DNA of 64,000 nt. Source: Sphingomonas gellani. GTDB taxonomy: Bacteria > Pseudomonadota > Alphaproteobacteria > Sphingomonadales > Sphingomonadaceae. Shown one piece after another: positions 1 to 8,357 of this stretch; within the stretch, counting starts at the first letter, position 1, and every line of letters begins with the position of its first letter. The translations under genes were made by a program, and so were the position numbers. The notes under the pieces were generated by a model. It did not search any database. It saw only the letters and a list, made by a program, of their open reading frames with translations, and was not told the DNA's origin. The stretch spans positions 69,501 through 133,500 of the forward strand of contig NZ_FOCF01000004.1 of assembly GCF_900110035.1 (NCBI RefSeq), written 5' to 3'.

Positions 1-450
1 ATGGCGAACCTTGCGCCGCAGATCGCGGACGCCCGCGCGGCCTTTGCGCTGATCCGATCGCGCGCGGGGGAGTGGCGGGTCGATCCCAATCGCATCGGCA
101 TGGTCGGTTTTTCGGCCGGTGCGATGCTGACCATGGCGACTGCGATGTCGGGCAACGATGCGAAGCCGGCCTTTCTCGGCAACGTCTATGGTCCGCTGGC
201 CGCGGTGACGGTGCCGGCCGACGCGCCGCCTTTGTTCGCGGCAATCGCGGCGGACGATCCGCTGTTCGGCAACGGCAACTTTGCCCTGATCGACAGCTGG
301 CGCGCGGCCAAGCGTCCGGTCGAGTTCCACCTGTACGAGCAGGGCGGTCACGGCTTTGGCATGTATCCGAAGGCGACGACCTCGACCGGCTGGTTCGATG
401 CGTTCGCCCGCTGGCTGACCATGCATGGCTGGATGAAGCCCGCGCAGTGA
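1..450 (+). CDS. alpha/beta hydrolase (esterase-like), C-terminal part
   Basis: The reading frame is already open at the window edge, so the true start lies upstream; the first ATG is probably internal. The visible 149 residues are the second half of an alpha/beta hydrolase of the acetyl-xylan-esterase/dienelactone hydrolase kind. The nucleophile elbow GFSAGA (Ser about residue 39) follows DPNRIGMV, and the catalytic His lies in GGHGFG near the C-terminus. The protein resembles the complete hydrolase at 3030-3932, and the two flank a GH9 glycosidase, which fits removal of acyl groups from plant-type polysaccharide. Substrate is not determinable from sequence. Confidence 0.8.
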   Translation: MANLAPQIADARAAFALIRSRAGEWRVDPNRIGMVGFSAGAMLTMATAMSGNDAKPAFLGNVYGPLAAVTVPADAPPLFAAIAADDPLFGNGNFALIDSWRAAKRPVEFHLYEQGGHGFGMYPKATTSTGWFDAFARWLTMHGWMKPAQ

Positions 451-510
451 CGTGACGACCCCGCGCGTCGGATGGCCGGCGAGCAGGCATGAACATCAGG
501 AGAATGATCC

Positions 511-3033
511 GTGCTGAAGGCTTTTCGCGCCTTGTCGGCCTCTGTGGCCGTGTGTGCGCTCACCATCGGTATCGCCGGCGCGCAGACGCTGACCGTATCG
601 CCCGCGCAGACGCTGGAAACGCGGGGGTTGAGCGTCCTTGTCGACCAGAACCAGTTCAGCCCGATCTTCTTCGATGAGAAGAATGCCGGCATCCAGATCG
701 TGCTGCACGGCGACCGGATCGCCACCGACGGCGCCGTCCGGCTGGACAAGACGCCGGAACAATGGGCGCCGGTTCCCGCCTTTGTCGACCGCACGGTGGA
801 CAAGGCGAGCGGATCGGTGATTGTCCGGTCCGCCTACAAGGACCAGAACCTCAGCTACCGCGTCCGCGTCACGCCGGAGGGGGAGGGCGGTTTCCGCATA
901 GCCGTCGACCTGGACCAGCCCTTGCCCGCCGCGCTGGTCGGAAAGGCGGGGTTCAACCTGGATTTCCTGCCGTCCAGCTATTTCGGCAAGACCTATCTGA
1001 TGGACAACGGTCCCGGCCTGTTCCCGCGCCATCCGACCGGTCCGATGGCAACGGACGGATCGGGCGATCCGCTGCCGCTCGCCTCGGGCGGCAGGTCGCT
1101 GACGCTGGCGCCGGAGGACCCGCTGACCCAGATCGCGATCACGTCGGACACCGGCACCCTGTCGCTCTACGACGCGCGTGCGCGGGCGCAGAACGGCTGG
1201 TTCGTGGTGCGGTCGGAGATCGCGGCGGGGGCGAAGGACAATGCCGTCGTCTGGCACGTGCGCCCGAATGTGGTGAAGGATTGGGTCCGCCCGCCCGTCG
1301 TCTCGTTCAACCAGGCCGGCTACACGCCCGGCCGCGCCAAGGTCGCGCTGATCGAACTCGACCCCAATTTCGCCGCGCCGCGCGAGGCGGAGCTGGTGAA
1401 GCTGGGCACGGACGGCGAGCATGTCGTGCTGCGCGCACCCACCACGCCGCGCGGCCGCTACACGCGATATGATTATGCCGCGTTCGATTTCTCGGGCGTG
1501 CGCGATCCGGGCATCTACGCGATCCGCTATGCCGGGCACACCAGCAACCCGTTCCGCATCGCGCCGGACGCCTATGACCGCATCTGGCAGACCTCGCTCG
1601 ACACGTTCATCGCGGAGCAGATGGATCATGTCGGCATTCGCGAGCAATATCGCGTCTGGTCGGCACCCTCGCACCTGGACGATGCGCGCCAGGCGCCGGC
1701 GAACCATGTGCATTTCGACGGCTATCGCATGGGACCGAACCTCGATTCCCCCTTCAAGGCCGGCGAGCACATTCCGGGCCTGGCGGTCGGCGGGTTCCAG
1801 GACGCGGGCGATTACGACATCCAGACGCCCGAAAACGCGCAGGTGGTGCGCGATCTGGTTTGGGCACGCGAACTCTATGGGCTGGACTGGGACCAGACCA
1901 GCGTCGACGAGGCAGCGCGCGCGGTCGAGATCCGCAAGCCCGACGGGCAGGAGGATGCGATCCAGCAGATCCGCCACGGCACGCTGCAACTGCTCGCGCA
2001 GTACAAGGTGTTCGGGCACGCGATCGTCGGCATCGTCGATCCCGCGCTTCGCCAATACGCCCATTTGGGCGACGCCGGTTCGCAGACGGATGGCCGCCTC
2101 TACGATCCCGCGCTGAAGCCCGACGAGGTTCGCGGCGACTCGTCCGGAAAGGCGGATGACCGCTGGGCGTTCACCACGGACCTGCCGGCGAACAACCTGG
2201 CGGTGGCTGGCGCGCTTGCCGGTGCCGCGCGCGCATTGCGGGCGAGCGATCCCGCCATGGCGACAGAGGCGCTGGACGCGGCCAAGGTGCTGTGGACCCG
2301 GCAGCAGGGTCGGCCGGTCAAGTCGGGCGACGGCCGGGACGATTCCTCCTCGCCGCGCTCTGCGGAGGTCGCCAATGTGGTCGCGACGGTGGAACTGCTG
2401 CTGACCACCAACGACAAAACCTATGCCACCCGCCTGCGCGCGTCGCTGCCGGTGATCGAGAAGAACTTCGCCTGGACGGCGGCGGCCTCGGTCCGCGCAC
2501 TGCCCGCCATGGATGCCGCCTATCGCACCCGGATCGCGCGCGCGGTGCGGACGTTCAAGGCCAAGGTCGACGGCGATCTGATCAAGAACCCGTTCGGCGT
2601 TCCGATCACGGAGGGGACATGGGCCGGGTCGAACCAAGTGGTCGCGTTCGGCTCCACGATGCACCTGCTGCACACCGCCTTTCCGGACATCGTCGGCACC
2701 AGCTACACGCTCGACGCGATCGACTATGTGCTGGGGCGGCATCCGGCGAACAACCTGTCCCTGGTCTCCACCGTGGGTACGCAGTCGAAGCTGATCGGAT
2801 ACGGTCACAACCGCGCCGATTACAGCTTCATCCCCGGCGGTCTGGTCCCCGGCGTTCTGATCGTGAAGCCCGACCTGCCGGAGGCGAAGACCGACTGGCC
2901 GTTCCTGTGGTTCGAGAACGAGTATACGGTCAGCACGACATCGGCCTATATCCTCGCCGCGCGTGCCGCCCAGAGTGCGGCCAAGGGCATCGATCAGGGT
3001 GCCTCCACGCCGGCAGTGGCTGCGCCGCGATGA
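511..3033 (+). CDS. glycoside hydrolase family 9 protein, secreted (endoglucanase-like)
   Basis: This 840-residue protein has a Sec-type signal peptide (cleavage near IAGAQ), about 230 residues of an unassigned N-terminal beta-rich region, then a cellulase-type Ig-like domain starting at FNQAGY (about 266). The GH9 (alpha/alpha)6 catalytic domain follows. The family Asp motif appears as GGFQDAGDYD (Asp 431 and 434), and the general acid Glu is in WFENEYT (Glu804). The GTG start at 511 is chosen because AGGAGA lies just upstream. The next gene overlaps the stop by ATGA. Extracellular or periplasmic cleavage of beta-glucan-like chains is the family expectation; GH9 also contains exo-glucosaminidases, so specificity is open. 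Confidence 0.88.
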   Translation: MLKAFRALSASVAVCALTIGIAGAQTLTVSPAQTLETRGLSVLVDQNQFSPIFFDEKNAGIQIVLHGDRIATDGAVRLDKTPEQWAPVPAFVDRTVDKASGSVIVRSAYKDQNLSYRVRVTPEGEGGFRIAVDLDQPLPAALVGKAGFNLDFLPSSYFGKTYLMDNGPGLFPRHPTGPMATDGSGDPLPLASGGRSLTLAPEDPLTQIAITSDTGTLSLYDARARAQNGWFVVRSEIAAGAKDNAVVWHVRPNVVKDWVRPPVVSFNQAGYTPGRAKVALIELDPNFAAPREAELVKLGTDGEHVVLRAPTTPRGRYTRYDYAAFDFSGVRDPGIYAIRYAGHTSNPFRIAPDAYDRIWQTSLDTFIAEQMDHVGIREQYRVWSAPSHLDDARQAPANHVHFDGYRMGPNLDSPFKAGEHIPGLAVGGFQDAGDYDIQTPENAQVVRDLVWARELYGLDWDQTSVDEAARAVEIRKPDGQEDAIQQIRHGTLQLLAQYKVFGHAIVGIVDPALRQYAHLGDAGSQTDGRLYDPALKPDEVRGDSSGKADDRWAFTTDLPANNLAVAGALAGAARALRASDPAMATEALDAAKVLWTRQQGRPVKSGDGRDDSSSPRSAEVANVVATVELLLTTNDKTYATRLRASLPVIEKNFAWTAAASVRALPAMDAAYRTRIARAVRTFKAKVDGDLIKNPFGVPITEGTWAGSNQVVAFGSTMHLLHTAFPDIVGTSYTLDAIDYVLGRHPANNLSLVSTVGTQSKLIGYGHNRADYSFIPGGLVPGVLIVKPDLPEAKTDWPFLWFENEYTVSTTSAYILAARAAQSAAKGIDQGASTPAVAAPR

Positions 3034-3932
3034 TCCGCCTGTTCCTGGCCGCGCTCCTCGCGCTGCCTGCGGGGGTGGCGGTTGCGCAGACCGAGCCTGC
3101 CATCTCGGCGCAGGACCCGGCGGCAGAGGTTCCGCCGCGCTACCAGCCGATCCCGCTATGGCCGAATGGCGCGCCCGGTGTGGGGAAGCGTGCGCAGGAG
3201 CCGGAGATCGGCCGCGATTACTGGGTGCGCAACATCCATTCGCCGTCGCTGATCGCGTTTCCGGCACCGGCCGCGCGGCGCAATGGGGCGGCGGTGATCG
3301 TCATTCCGGGCGGCGGCCACAAGCTGCTCGTCTGGACCAACGAGGGGACGAAGGTCGCAACCGCGCTGAACCGGATCGGCGTCACCGCCTTTGTGCTGAA
3401 ATACCGCCTCGCGAACGAGCCGAACTCACCCTACTCGGTGGACGGCGACGCCGCAGACGATGCGCGCCGCGCGGTGCGCTGGGTTCGGGCGCATGCCGCG
3501 GACTATGGCGTCGATCCGCAGCGGGTCGGCGCGATGGGCTTTTCGGCGGGTGGCGAGCTGGTGTCGCTGATCGCCGACAATCCCGAGCCGGCCGGACGCC
3601 CGGCGGTCGACGCGATCGATCGCCAGTCGGCACGTCCCGATTTCCAGGTCCTGGTGTTTCCGGGACCGCACGGCATCCCTGGCCAGGCGATCGCCTCCGC
3701 TCCGCCCGCCTTCCTTGTCGCGGGCAGCCGCGATCCGTGCTGCGCGTTGCCGCCGCTGCGCCTCTATGAGCAGTTGCAGAAGGCGGGGGTGTCGGCGGAA
3801 CTGCATTTGTATGCGGAGGCCGGGCACGCCTTCAACCTGGATGAGTCCGACCGGATATCGATCCTGCACTGGCCCGATCGCCTGTACGACTGGCTTGCCG
3901 ATGGCGGCTGGCTGTCGCCACGGCGGCGTTAG
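3030..3932 (+). CDS. alpha/beta hydrolase (acetyl-xylan-esterase-like), secreted
   Basis: The protein has 300 residues with a clear signal peptide (RLFLAALLALPAGVAVAQ). The alpha/beta hydrolase signatures are VIPGGGH for the oxyanion region, GFSAGG for the nucleophile Ser and GHAFN for the catalytic His. The ATG overlaps the GH9 stop by four bases (ATGA), so it is translationally coupled to the glycosidase. Together with the partial hydrolase at the left edge, this suggests a small cassette that deacylates and hydrolyses a polysaccharide. It converges with the leftward ApbE unit 16 bases away. The exact ester substrate cannot be read from sequence. Confidence 0.85.
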   Translation: MIRLFLAALLALPAGVAVAQTEPAISAQDPAAEVPPRYQPIPLWPNGAPGVGKRAQEPEIGRDYWVRNIHSPSLIAFPAPAARRNGAAVIVIPGGGHKLLVWTNEGTKVATALNRIGVTAFVLKYRLANEPNSPYSVDGDAADDARRAVRWVRAHAADYGVDPQRVGAMGFSAGGELVSLIADNPEPAGRPAVDAIDRQSARPDFQVLVFPGPHGIPGQAIASAPPAFLVAGSRDPCCALPPLRLYEQLQKAGVSAELHLYAEAGHAFNLDESDRISILHWPDRLYDWLADGGWLSPRRR

Positions 3933-3948
3933 CAGGACCGGGGGGCGC

Positions 3949-4938
3949 TCAGTCGAGCATTGCGGCGAGTGGCGCGGTGACGATCTCGTCATACCCGCCC
4001 TCCCTCGCGACGATCAGCCGCATCGCGACGCCATCGAAGGCCGGCGCAGCCAGGTACGGATAGGCGACCAGCGCGGCGGAGGCGAGGGCGTCGGCCCGCA
4101 TCGCCGTTGGCGCGACGACGCTGACGGAGACGACGCCGTTGCGCGGCGCCGATCCGGTGCGCGGGTCCAGATTGTGGCCCCCGCGGACATAGGTGCCGGA
4201 CGTGGCGACCGCCTGTCCGTGCATCGCCACGCGCAACGGTGCGAAGCACGCCCCGTCCGGCAGTTCGAGATCGACCCACCACGGCTCGCCGTCCGGCCGT
4301 ATGCCGCGACCCGACAATTCGCCACCGACCTCCACCAGGCAATGCCGGATGCCGCAGGTGGCGAGCAGATCGACGATCGCATCCACCGCATAGCCCTTGG
4401 CGATGCCCGACAGGTCCAGCTGCACCCCGCCCGGCTGAAACAGCGAAGCGTCGGCGGGACGCCAGCCCATACGCGCGAAGCCGCTCCGTTCCAGCGCGGC
4501 GGTGACTTGCACCGGGGTCGGCGGCGGCTGCGGCCCGGCAGGGCCGAAGCCCCATAGGTTGACCAGCACGCCAACCGCCGGATCGAACGCGCCATCGCTC
4601 ACCGCCGCGATCGCCAGACCTTCTTCGACGACGCGCGCCAGATCGGGGGGCAGCGCCACCCAGCTGTTCGCGGGCGCGTCGTTGAAGCGGCTCAGAGCCG
4701 ACGCCCTGTCCCAATTGCTCAGTTGCGCAACCAGCTCCGCCAGCCGCGCCTCGATCCTCCCCCGGACAACGGGCGGCGGCACGCGCGCGGCGAACAGCAC
4801 GCGCCACGTGGTGCCCATCGTCTCCCCGCAAAGTTCGACGATCGGCGCCGTGCGATCATGCCCGACGAAGGCCGCCGGATCGATCTCCGCGGGCAGGGCG
4901 ATGCGCGGGGTCAGGGCGATGCGCGGGGGCAGGGTCAG
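3949..4938 (-). CDS. apbE: FAD:protein FMN transferase (ApbE family)
   Basis: ApbE transfers FMN from FAD to Thr/Ser of periplasmic redox proteins. Family hallmarks are ETMGTTW, the SNWDRASALSRFN region, DLSGIAKGYAVD and HNLDPRTG. No ATG, GTG or TTG exists between the end of the DUF4198 gene and the conserved ETMGTTW; the first ATG (4818) would cut into the fold. The CTG at 4938 overlaps the DUF4198 stop as CTGA, exactly where neighbours use ATGA, GTGA or TTGA, and GGAGG sits 10 bases upstream, so a CTG start is proposed. An 18-bp unit is tandemly duplicated in the N-terminal codons (4894-4928). The gene is last in the TonB/PiuC/PepSY unit, and its likely substrate is the DUF2271 protein encoded two genes upstream. 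Confidence 0.85.
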   Translation of the reverse strand: MTLPPRIALTPRIALPAEIDPAAFVGHDRTAPIVELCGETMGTTWRVLFAARVPPPVVRGRIEARLAELVAQLSNWDRASALSRFNDAPANSWVALPPDLARVVEEGLAIAAVSDGAFDPAVGVLVNLWGFGPAGPQPPPTPVQVTAALERSGFARMGWRPADASLFQPGGVQLDLSGIAKGYAVDAIVDLLATCGIRHCLVEVGGELSGRGIRPDGEPWWVDLELPDGACFAPLRVAMHGQAVATSGTYVRGGHNLDPRTGSAPRNGVVSVSVVAPTAMRADALASAALVAYPYLAAPAFDGVAMRLIVAREGGYDEIVTAPLAAMLD

Positions 4939-5801
4939 GGCGTCATGACCTCCAGCGTGGTCGAATAGCTCATCCGCCGCTGCGTCGCGCGGGGCAGGGT
5001 CGCGTGGCTGTCGGTCAGCGTCGCGTTCAGCCAGTACATACCTGCCGCCGGCCACTCGATCGCCAGCACGCCGTCCGCGCCGGTGGTAAGCTCCCGTGCG
5101 CCCTCCGCATCGCGGTAACGCTTGCCGCCTGGAACCAGCGTGACCTTCAGATTGGGGGCAGGCTTGCCATCCACCAGGAAGCGGAACCGCGCGGTTTCCC
5201 CCGCGACCAGGCCATCGGGGTGGGTGATCGGCGCGAATTCCAGCCCCTTGCCGGTGGTTTTCAGCACTGTCGTCGTCGGCGCACCGGCGGTCACGAAGAT
5301 CTCGTTGCGGCTCCACGTCTCGGTCAGCTGGACATCCGTCGCGTTGGCCGGAATGTCGGCGACGGTGAGCGGCGGCGTACCGGCAGCGGGGCGGCCGGAC
5401 TGGCCAGCCATGGCCGGCGGCGGACCACCGCGACCGCCGACCCGCTTTTCGACCCCGTCGATCTTGAAGCTGCCCATCACGCCCGACATCTCGGTGCCGA
5501 TCTTCCACGTCCCCGGCTTGTCCAGCGCGACGTCGAACACGGAGCGATAGCGGCCCGTGGCGCCGTTCTGGATGCGGCCGGGCGTTCCATCGGGCTGCCA
5601 GACCTTTACCTGTTCGATGCGGCCGGGAAAGTGATCGGGATAGAACAGGTCGTTGGAGATCGCGCTATCGACGGTCACCCAGCTGTCAGTACCGGAGAAC
5701 AGTGTGCCGGACGGCAGCAACCACATGCGGTGCGCCGACACGGCGGCCGGAACCGACAACAGCGCGGCGGCGATGAGCAGGCGGGTGCGGGAAAGCGTCA
5801 T
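4935..5801 (-). CDS. DUF4198-family periplasmic protein
   Basis: This 288-residue protein has a signal peptide ending at VSAH; the mature part begins HRMWLLPSG, typical of DUF4198 (NikM-like beta-sandwich proteins whose N-terminal His can bind metal). A low-complexity Gly/Pro linker lies near residues 125-145. Two in-frame ATGs exist. The downstream one (5801) is preferred because AGGAG lies eight bases upstream of it, versus two for the ATG at 5807. It sits between DUF2271 and ApbE in the same leftward unit, so a role in the metal or flavin periplasmic chain is inferred; the biochemical role is unknown. Confidence 0.8.
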   Translation of the reverse strand: MTLSRTRLLIAAALLSVPAAVSAHRMWLLPSGTLFSGTDSWVTVDSAISNDLFYPDHFPGRIEQVKVWQPDGTPGRIQNGATGRYRSVFDVALDKPGTWKIGTEMSGVMGSFKIDGVEKRVGGRGGPPPAMAGQSGRPAAGTPPLTVADIPANATDVQLTETWSRNEIFVTAGAPTTTVLKTTGKGLEFAPITHPDGLVAGETARFRFLVDGKPAPNLKVTLVPGGKRYRDAEGARELTTGADGVLAIEWPAAGMYWLNATLTDSHATLPRATQRRMSYSTTLEVMTP

Positions 5802-5817
5802 GACCATGGCTCCTGGA

Positions 5818-6297
5818 TCAGCGTGGGGTCAGCGTGACGCTGCCCAGTTCGTGCGTCCCCGCCGCCCGGCCGGCATCGGCGGGCGCGGTGAACGGCACCC
5901 GGACCAGTTCGCGGCCGCCCGTCTCCCGCGCCGCCTCGACGTTCAGGATATAGGCGCCGGGCTTCAGGTCGGCGGGCAGGGGAATGGCGTGCGTGCCGGG
6001 CGCGCGGGTCGCGCCGCTGACGCCGTTCGCCGGCAGCGCCAGGCTGCTGCCGCCCTTGCGCCACCAGGCGCGCAGCTCGGGCAGCCACTTCGTACCGGGC
6101 TCCTTGCCGCCGGGCTTGCCGTTGTACCACAGCGCAAGCGTGCGCGCCGGGCCGCCAGCGGCCGGTTCCAGCCAGATCGCGACATAGGGGCGGTGGTATT
6201 CGGCGACCGACTGGGCCGGGATGGTGACGTTGATCGTGCCGGCCGTGGCCGGTGCGGCGATCGCGGTGCCGACAAGGGCGAGGGAGGACAGGCGCAT
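5818..6297 (-). CDS. DUF2271-family periplasmic protein, probable ApbE flavinylation substrate
   Basis: The 159-residue protein has a signal peptide (LALVGTAIAAPATAG) and the DUF2271 core (YVAIWLEP, LALWYNGKPG, AWWRKGG). It contains GVSGATRA (residues 92-99). This closely resembles the SGAT flavinylation motif at which ApbE attaches FMN in NqrC/RnfG-type proteins, with Thr97 as the predicted acceptor. The apbE gene is two genes downstream and a PepSY membrane protein gene directly upstream. Inference: a covalent flavoprotein that passes electrons in the periplasm, perhaps to ferric-siderophore complexes taken up by the linked TonB receptor. Flavinylation is predicted, not shown. Confidence 0.78.
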   Translation of the reverse strand: MRLSSLALVGTAIAAPATAGTINVTIPAQSVAEYHRPYVAIWLEPAAGGPARTLALWYNGKPGGKEPGTKWLPELRAWWRKGGSSLALPANGVSGATRAPGTHAIPLPADLKPGAYILNVEAARETGGRELVRVPFTAPADAGRAAGTHELGSVTLTPR

Positions 6298-6308
6298 GGG
6301 TTGACCTT

Positions 6309-6947
6309 TCAATGGATCAGGAAGGCGGCGATGGCGGCGGGCACGATCACGCCGGCCGCGACGACCGGCCAAGTGGACGGACGATGGCGCGCATGGAGCT
6401 GGAGCAGCAGAAGCCCGGTCAGGGTGAACAGCACGCACGCGCCCGCGAACAGGTCGATGAACCAGAACCACGCACGGCCCGTGTTCCGCCCCTTGTGCAG
6501 GTCGTTCAGATAGCTGACCCAGCCGCGATCCGTGACCTCCGCCTTGATCGCGCCGCTGTGCCGGTCGACGCTGACCCATGCGTCGCCGCCTGGTCGGGGC
6601 AGCGCCACATAGACCTCGGCATCGGACCACTCGCCGGCATGGCCGCGCGGGTTCAGATGCACCGCGTCGTCGATCTCGGCGGCGATCGCGTCCGGCAGTG
6701 GCGCGTCTGCGGCATGCGCGGTGGCGAGCGGGCGGAGCAGCGAGCGGGGAAGCTGCCCGGTCCGTTCGCTGGTGGTCGGCGCCGCCGTGATCGAGGCCGC
6801 GTGGTTGAGCGTGATGCCCGTCACCGCGAACAACAGCATCGCGACCAGCGACATCGCGGCGCTGATCCAATGCCACGTATGAAGCTGCTTCACCCACCAT
6901 CCACGCCACTTGCGCCGTGGCCTGGCGCGGACGGCGGGCGCGTTCAC
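6309..6947 (-). CDS. PepSY-associated transmembrane protein
   Basis: The 212-residue inner-membrane protein has an N-terminal cytoplasmic basic stretch and a first helix with conserved His ([14 protein letters not shown]...TGITLNH). A periplasmic PepSY-like domain follows ([22 protein letters not shown]), then a helix around [23 protein letters not shown] and a C-terminal helix. This is the short PepSY_TM type implicated in transmembrane electron transfer, with the helix histidines as plausible haem ligands. The GTG start overlaps the PiuC stop as GTGA. Position next to DUF2271, DUF4198 and ApbE suggests it feeds electrons across the membrane to the flavinylated partner. Confidence 0.8.
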   Translation of the reverse strand: MNAPAVRARPRRKWRGWWVKQLHTWHWISAAMSLVAMLLFAVTGITLNHAASITAAPTTSERTGQLPRSLLRPLATAHAADAPLPDAIAAEIDDAVHLNPRGHAGEWSDAEVYVALPRPGGDAWVSVDRHSGAIKAEVTDRGWVSYLNDLHKGRNTGRAWFWFIDLFAGACVLFTLTGLLLLQLHARHRPSTWPVVAAGVIVPAAIAAFLIH

Positions 6948-7627
6948 GCGTCGGCCCAGCGGCGCAGCAGGTTGTGATACACCCCGGTCAGCTTCACCAC
7001 CGCCGGATCGGCCTGCCCCTGAACCGCCGCGACCGATTGCACCGCCTGATCGAGTTCGAACAGCGTCCGCCGTTCCCCCTCGTCGCGCACCATGGATTGG
7101 ATCCAGAAGAAGCTGGCCGTGCGCACCCCACGCGTGACCGGCGTGACGCGGTGCAGGCTGGATGCGGGATACAGGACCATGTGGCCGGCGGGCAGCTTTA
7201 CGGTGTGTGGCCCGAACTGATCCTCGATCACCAGTTCGCCGCCGTCATACGATGCCGGGTCTTCCAGGAATACTGTCGCGGACAGGTCGGACCGGATGCG
7301 GAAGTCGCTGCCCCGGCGGATGCGGACCGCGTTGTCGACATGGAGGCCGAACGCCTCACCGCCCTCATAGCGGTTGAATAGGGGCGGAAAGACCTTCAGC
7401 GGCAGCGCGGCCGCGACGAACAGGGGTGACGCGGCCAGCGCATCCAGGATGATGCCCCCCGCCGCCCGCGCCGCCGCCGAGTCCTCCGGCAGCTGTCGGT
7501 TGCGCTTGGCCAGCGCCGACTGGGCGCCGGACGTGATGTTGCCGTCGACCCATTCGGCCGCGCCGACCAGGTCCCGCACACGCGCTAGCGTGGCGGCGTC
7601 CAGCATGTCCGGTATCGCGATCAGCAT
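6944..7627 (-). CDS. piuC: Fe(II)/2-oxoglutarate dioxygenase, PKHD-type hydroxylase (PiuC-like)
   Basis: The protein has 227 residues, the normal length for PiuC/YbiX. The jelly-roll iron triad is His96 and Asp98 in GLHVDNA and His159 in SSLHRV; Arg169 in [10 protein letters not shown] fits the 2-oxoglutarate contact. PiuC-like genes are characteristically found beside catecholate-siderophore TonB receptors, as here. The ATG at 7627 overlaps the end of the Sel1 gene by seven bases and the stop overlaps the PepSY start as GTGA, so the unit is coupled. The physiological substrate of this family is not established; siderophore processing is often proposed. Confidence 0.9.
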   Translation of the reverse strand: MLIAIPDMLDAATLARVRDLVGAAEWVDGNITSGAQSALAKRNRQLPEDSAAARAAGGIILDALAASPLFVAAALPLKVFPPLFNRYEGGEAFGLHVDNAVRIRRGSDFRIRSDLSATVFLEDPASYDGGELVIEDQFGPHTVKLPAGHMVLYPASSLHRVTPVTRGVRTASFFWIQSMVRDEGERRTLFELDQAVQSVAAVQGQADPAVVKLTGVYHNLLRRWADA

Positions 7628-8349
7628 GCGTTCCTCATCGCCGCGACCCCTTCGCGTGTCAGGCGGGCATCGCCGGTCGCGCGCAGCCAGGCGACCGCCT
7701 TGTCCACGAAAGCCGGCGTGCCGCCCGCCGCCGCCCGCGCGAGCCAGGGCAGCGCCGCATCCACATTCCCGGCGTCGATCAGCATGCGCGCATGGTTGAA
7801 CTGACCGCGAAAGTCGCCCGCCTCCGCCGCCCTTGCATAACAGTCCGCCGCCTTGGCCATGTCGCGCTGGTGCACCCAGCCGTCCTCGGCAAAGCTGCCG
7901 ATATGATTGATCGCCTTGGCATAACCGAGAGCGGCCGCCCGTTCGAACAGGGTCAGCGCCGCCACCTTGTCCTCTGCCACGCCCTCTCCCAATGCGAGCA
8001 GCGTGGCGTGATTGTACATCGCCTCGACCAGCCCGAGTTCCGCCGCCACGCGGAAGCAGGCAACGGCCCGTGCCTTGTCGATTTGCGTGCCCCATCCCAG
8101 GTCGTAGCATCGCCCGACCATGTTGAGCGCCATCGCATTGTGCTGCGCCGCCGCCTTCACGAACCAGCCCAGTGCCGCCCTCGGATCGGCGGCAACGTCG
8201 GCGCCGTCGAGCAACATCTGCGCATAGACCAGCTGCGCCTCTGCATGCCCCGCCTCGGCCGCGGCGCGCAGGAACGCCGCCCGCTCCGCCGCTGGAGCGG
8301 CGAGGCGGGCCTGGATATCCTCGTTCGAGAGCGCATCGAGCGCGAGCAT
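7621..8349 (-). CDS. Sel1-like repeat protein
   Basis: The protein has 242 residues made almost entirely of Sel1/TPR-like helical repeats, for example [34 protein letters not shown] and [15 protein letters not shown]. No signal peptide is evident, so a cytoplasmic adaptor is expected. The gene starts eight bases after the TonB receptor stop and runs into piuC, an order seen for ferric-siderophore receptor loci. The partner and function are unknown; an interaction scaffold for the hydroxylase or receptor regulation is a guess from position only. Confidence 0.85.
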   Translation of the reverse strand: MLALDALSNEDIQARLAAPAAERAAFLRAAAEAGHAEAQLVYAQMLLDGADVAADPRAALGWFVKAAAQHNAMALNMVGRCYDLGWGTQIDKARAVACFRVAAELGLVEAMYNHATLLALGEGVAEDKVAALTLFERAAALGYAKAINHIGSFAEDGWVHQRDMAKAADCYARAAEAGDFRGQFNHARMLIDAGNVDAALPWLARAAAGGTPAFVDKAVAWLRATGDARLTREGVAAMRNAC

Positions 8350-8357
8350 GGCGGTCG

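Noticed and set aside
496..3267. 923-codon frame on the minus strand opposite the GH9 gene
   Set aside because: Arg/Gly/Ala-rich text with no domain or signal; a typical GC-rich antisense frame of a real gene.
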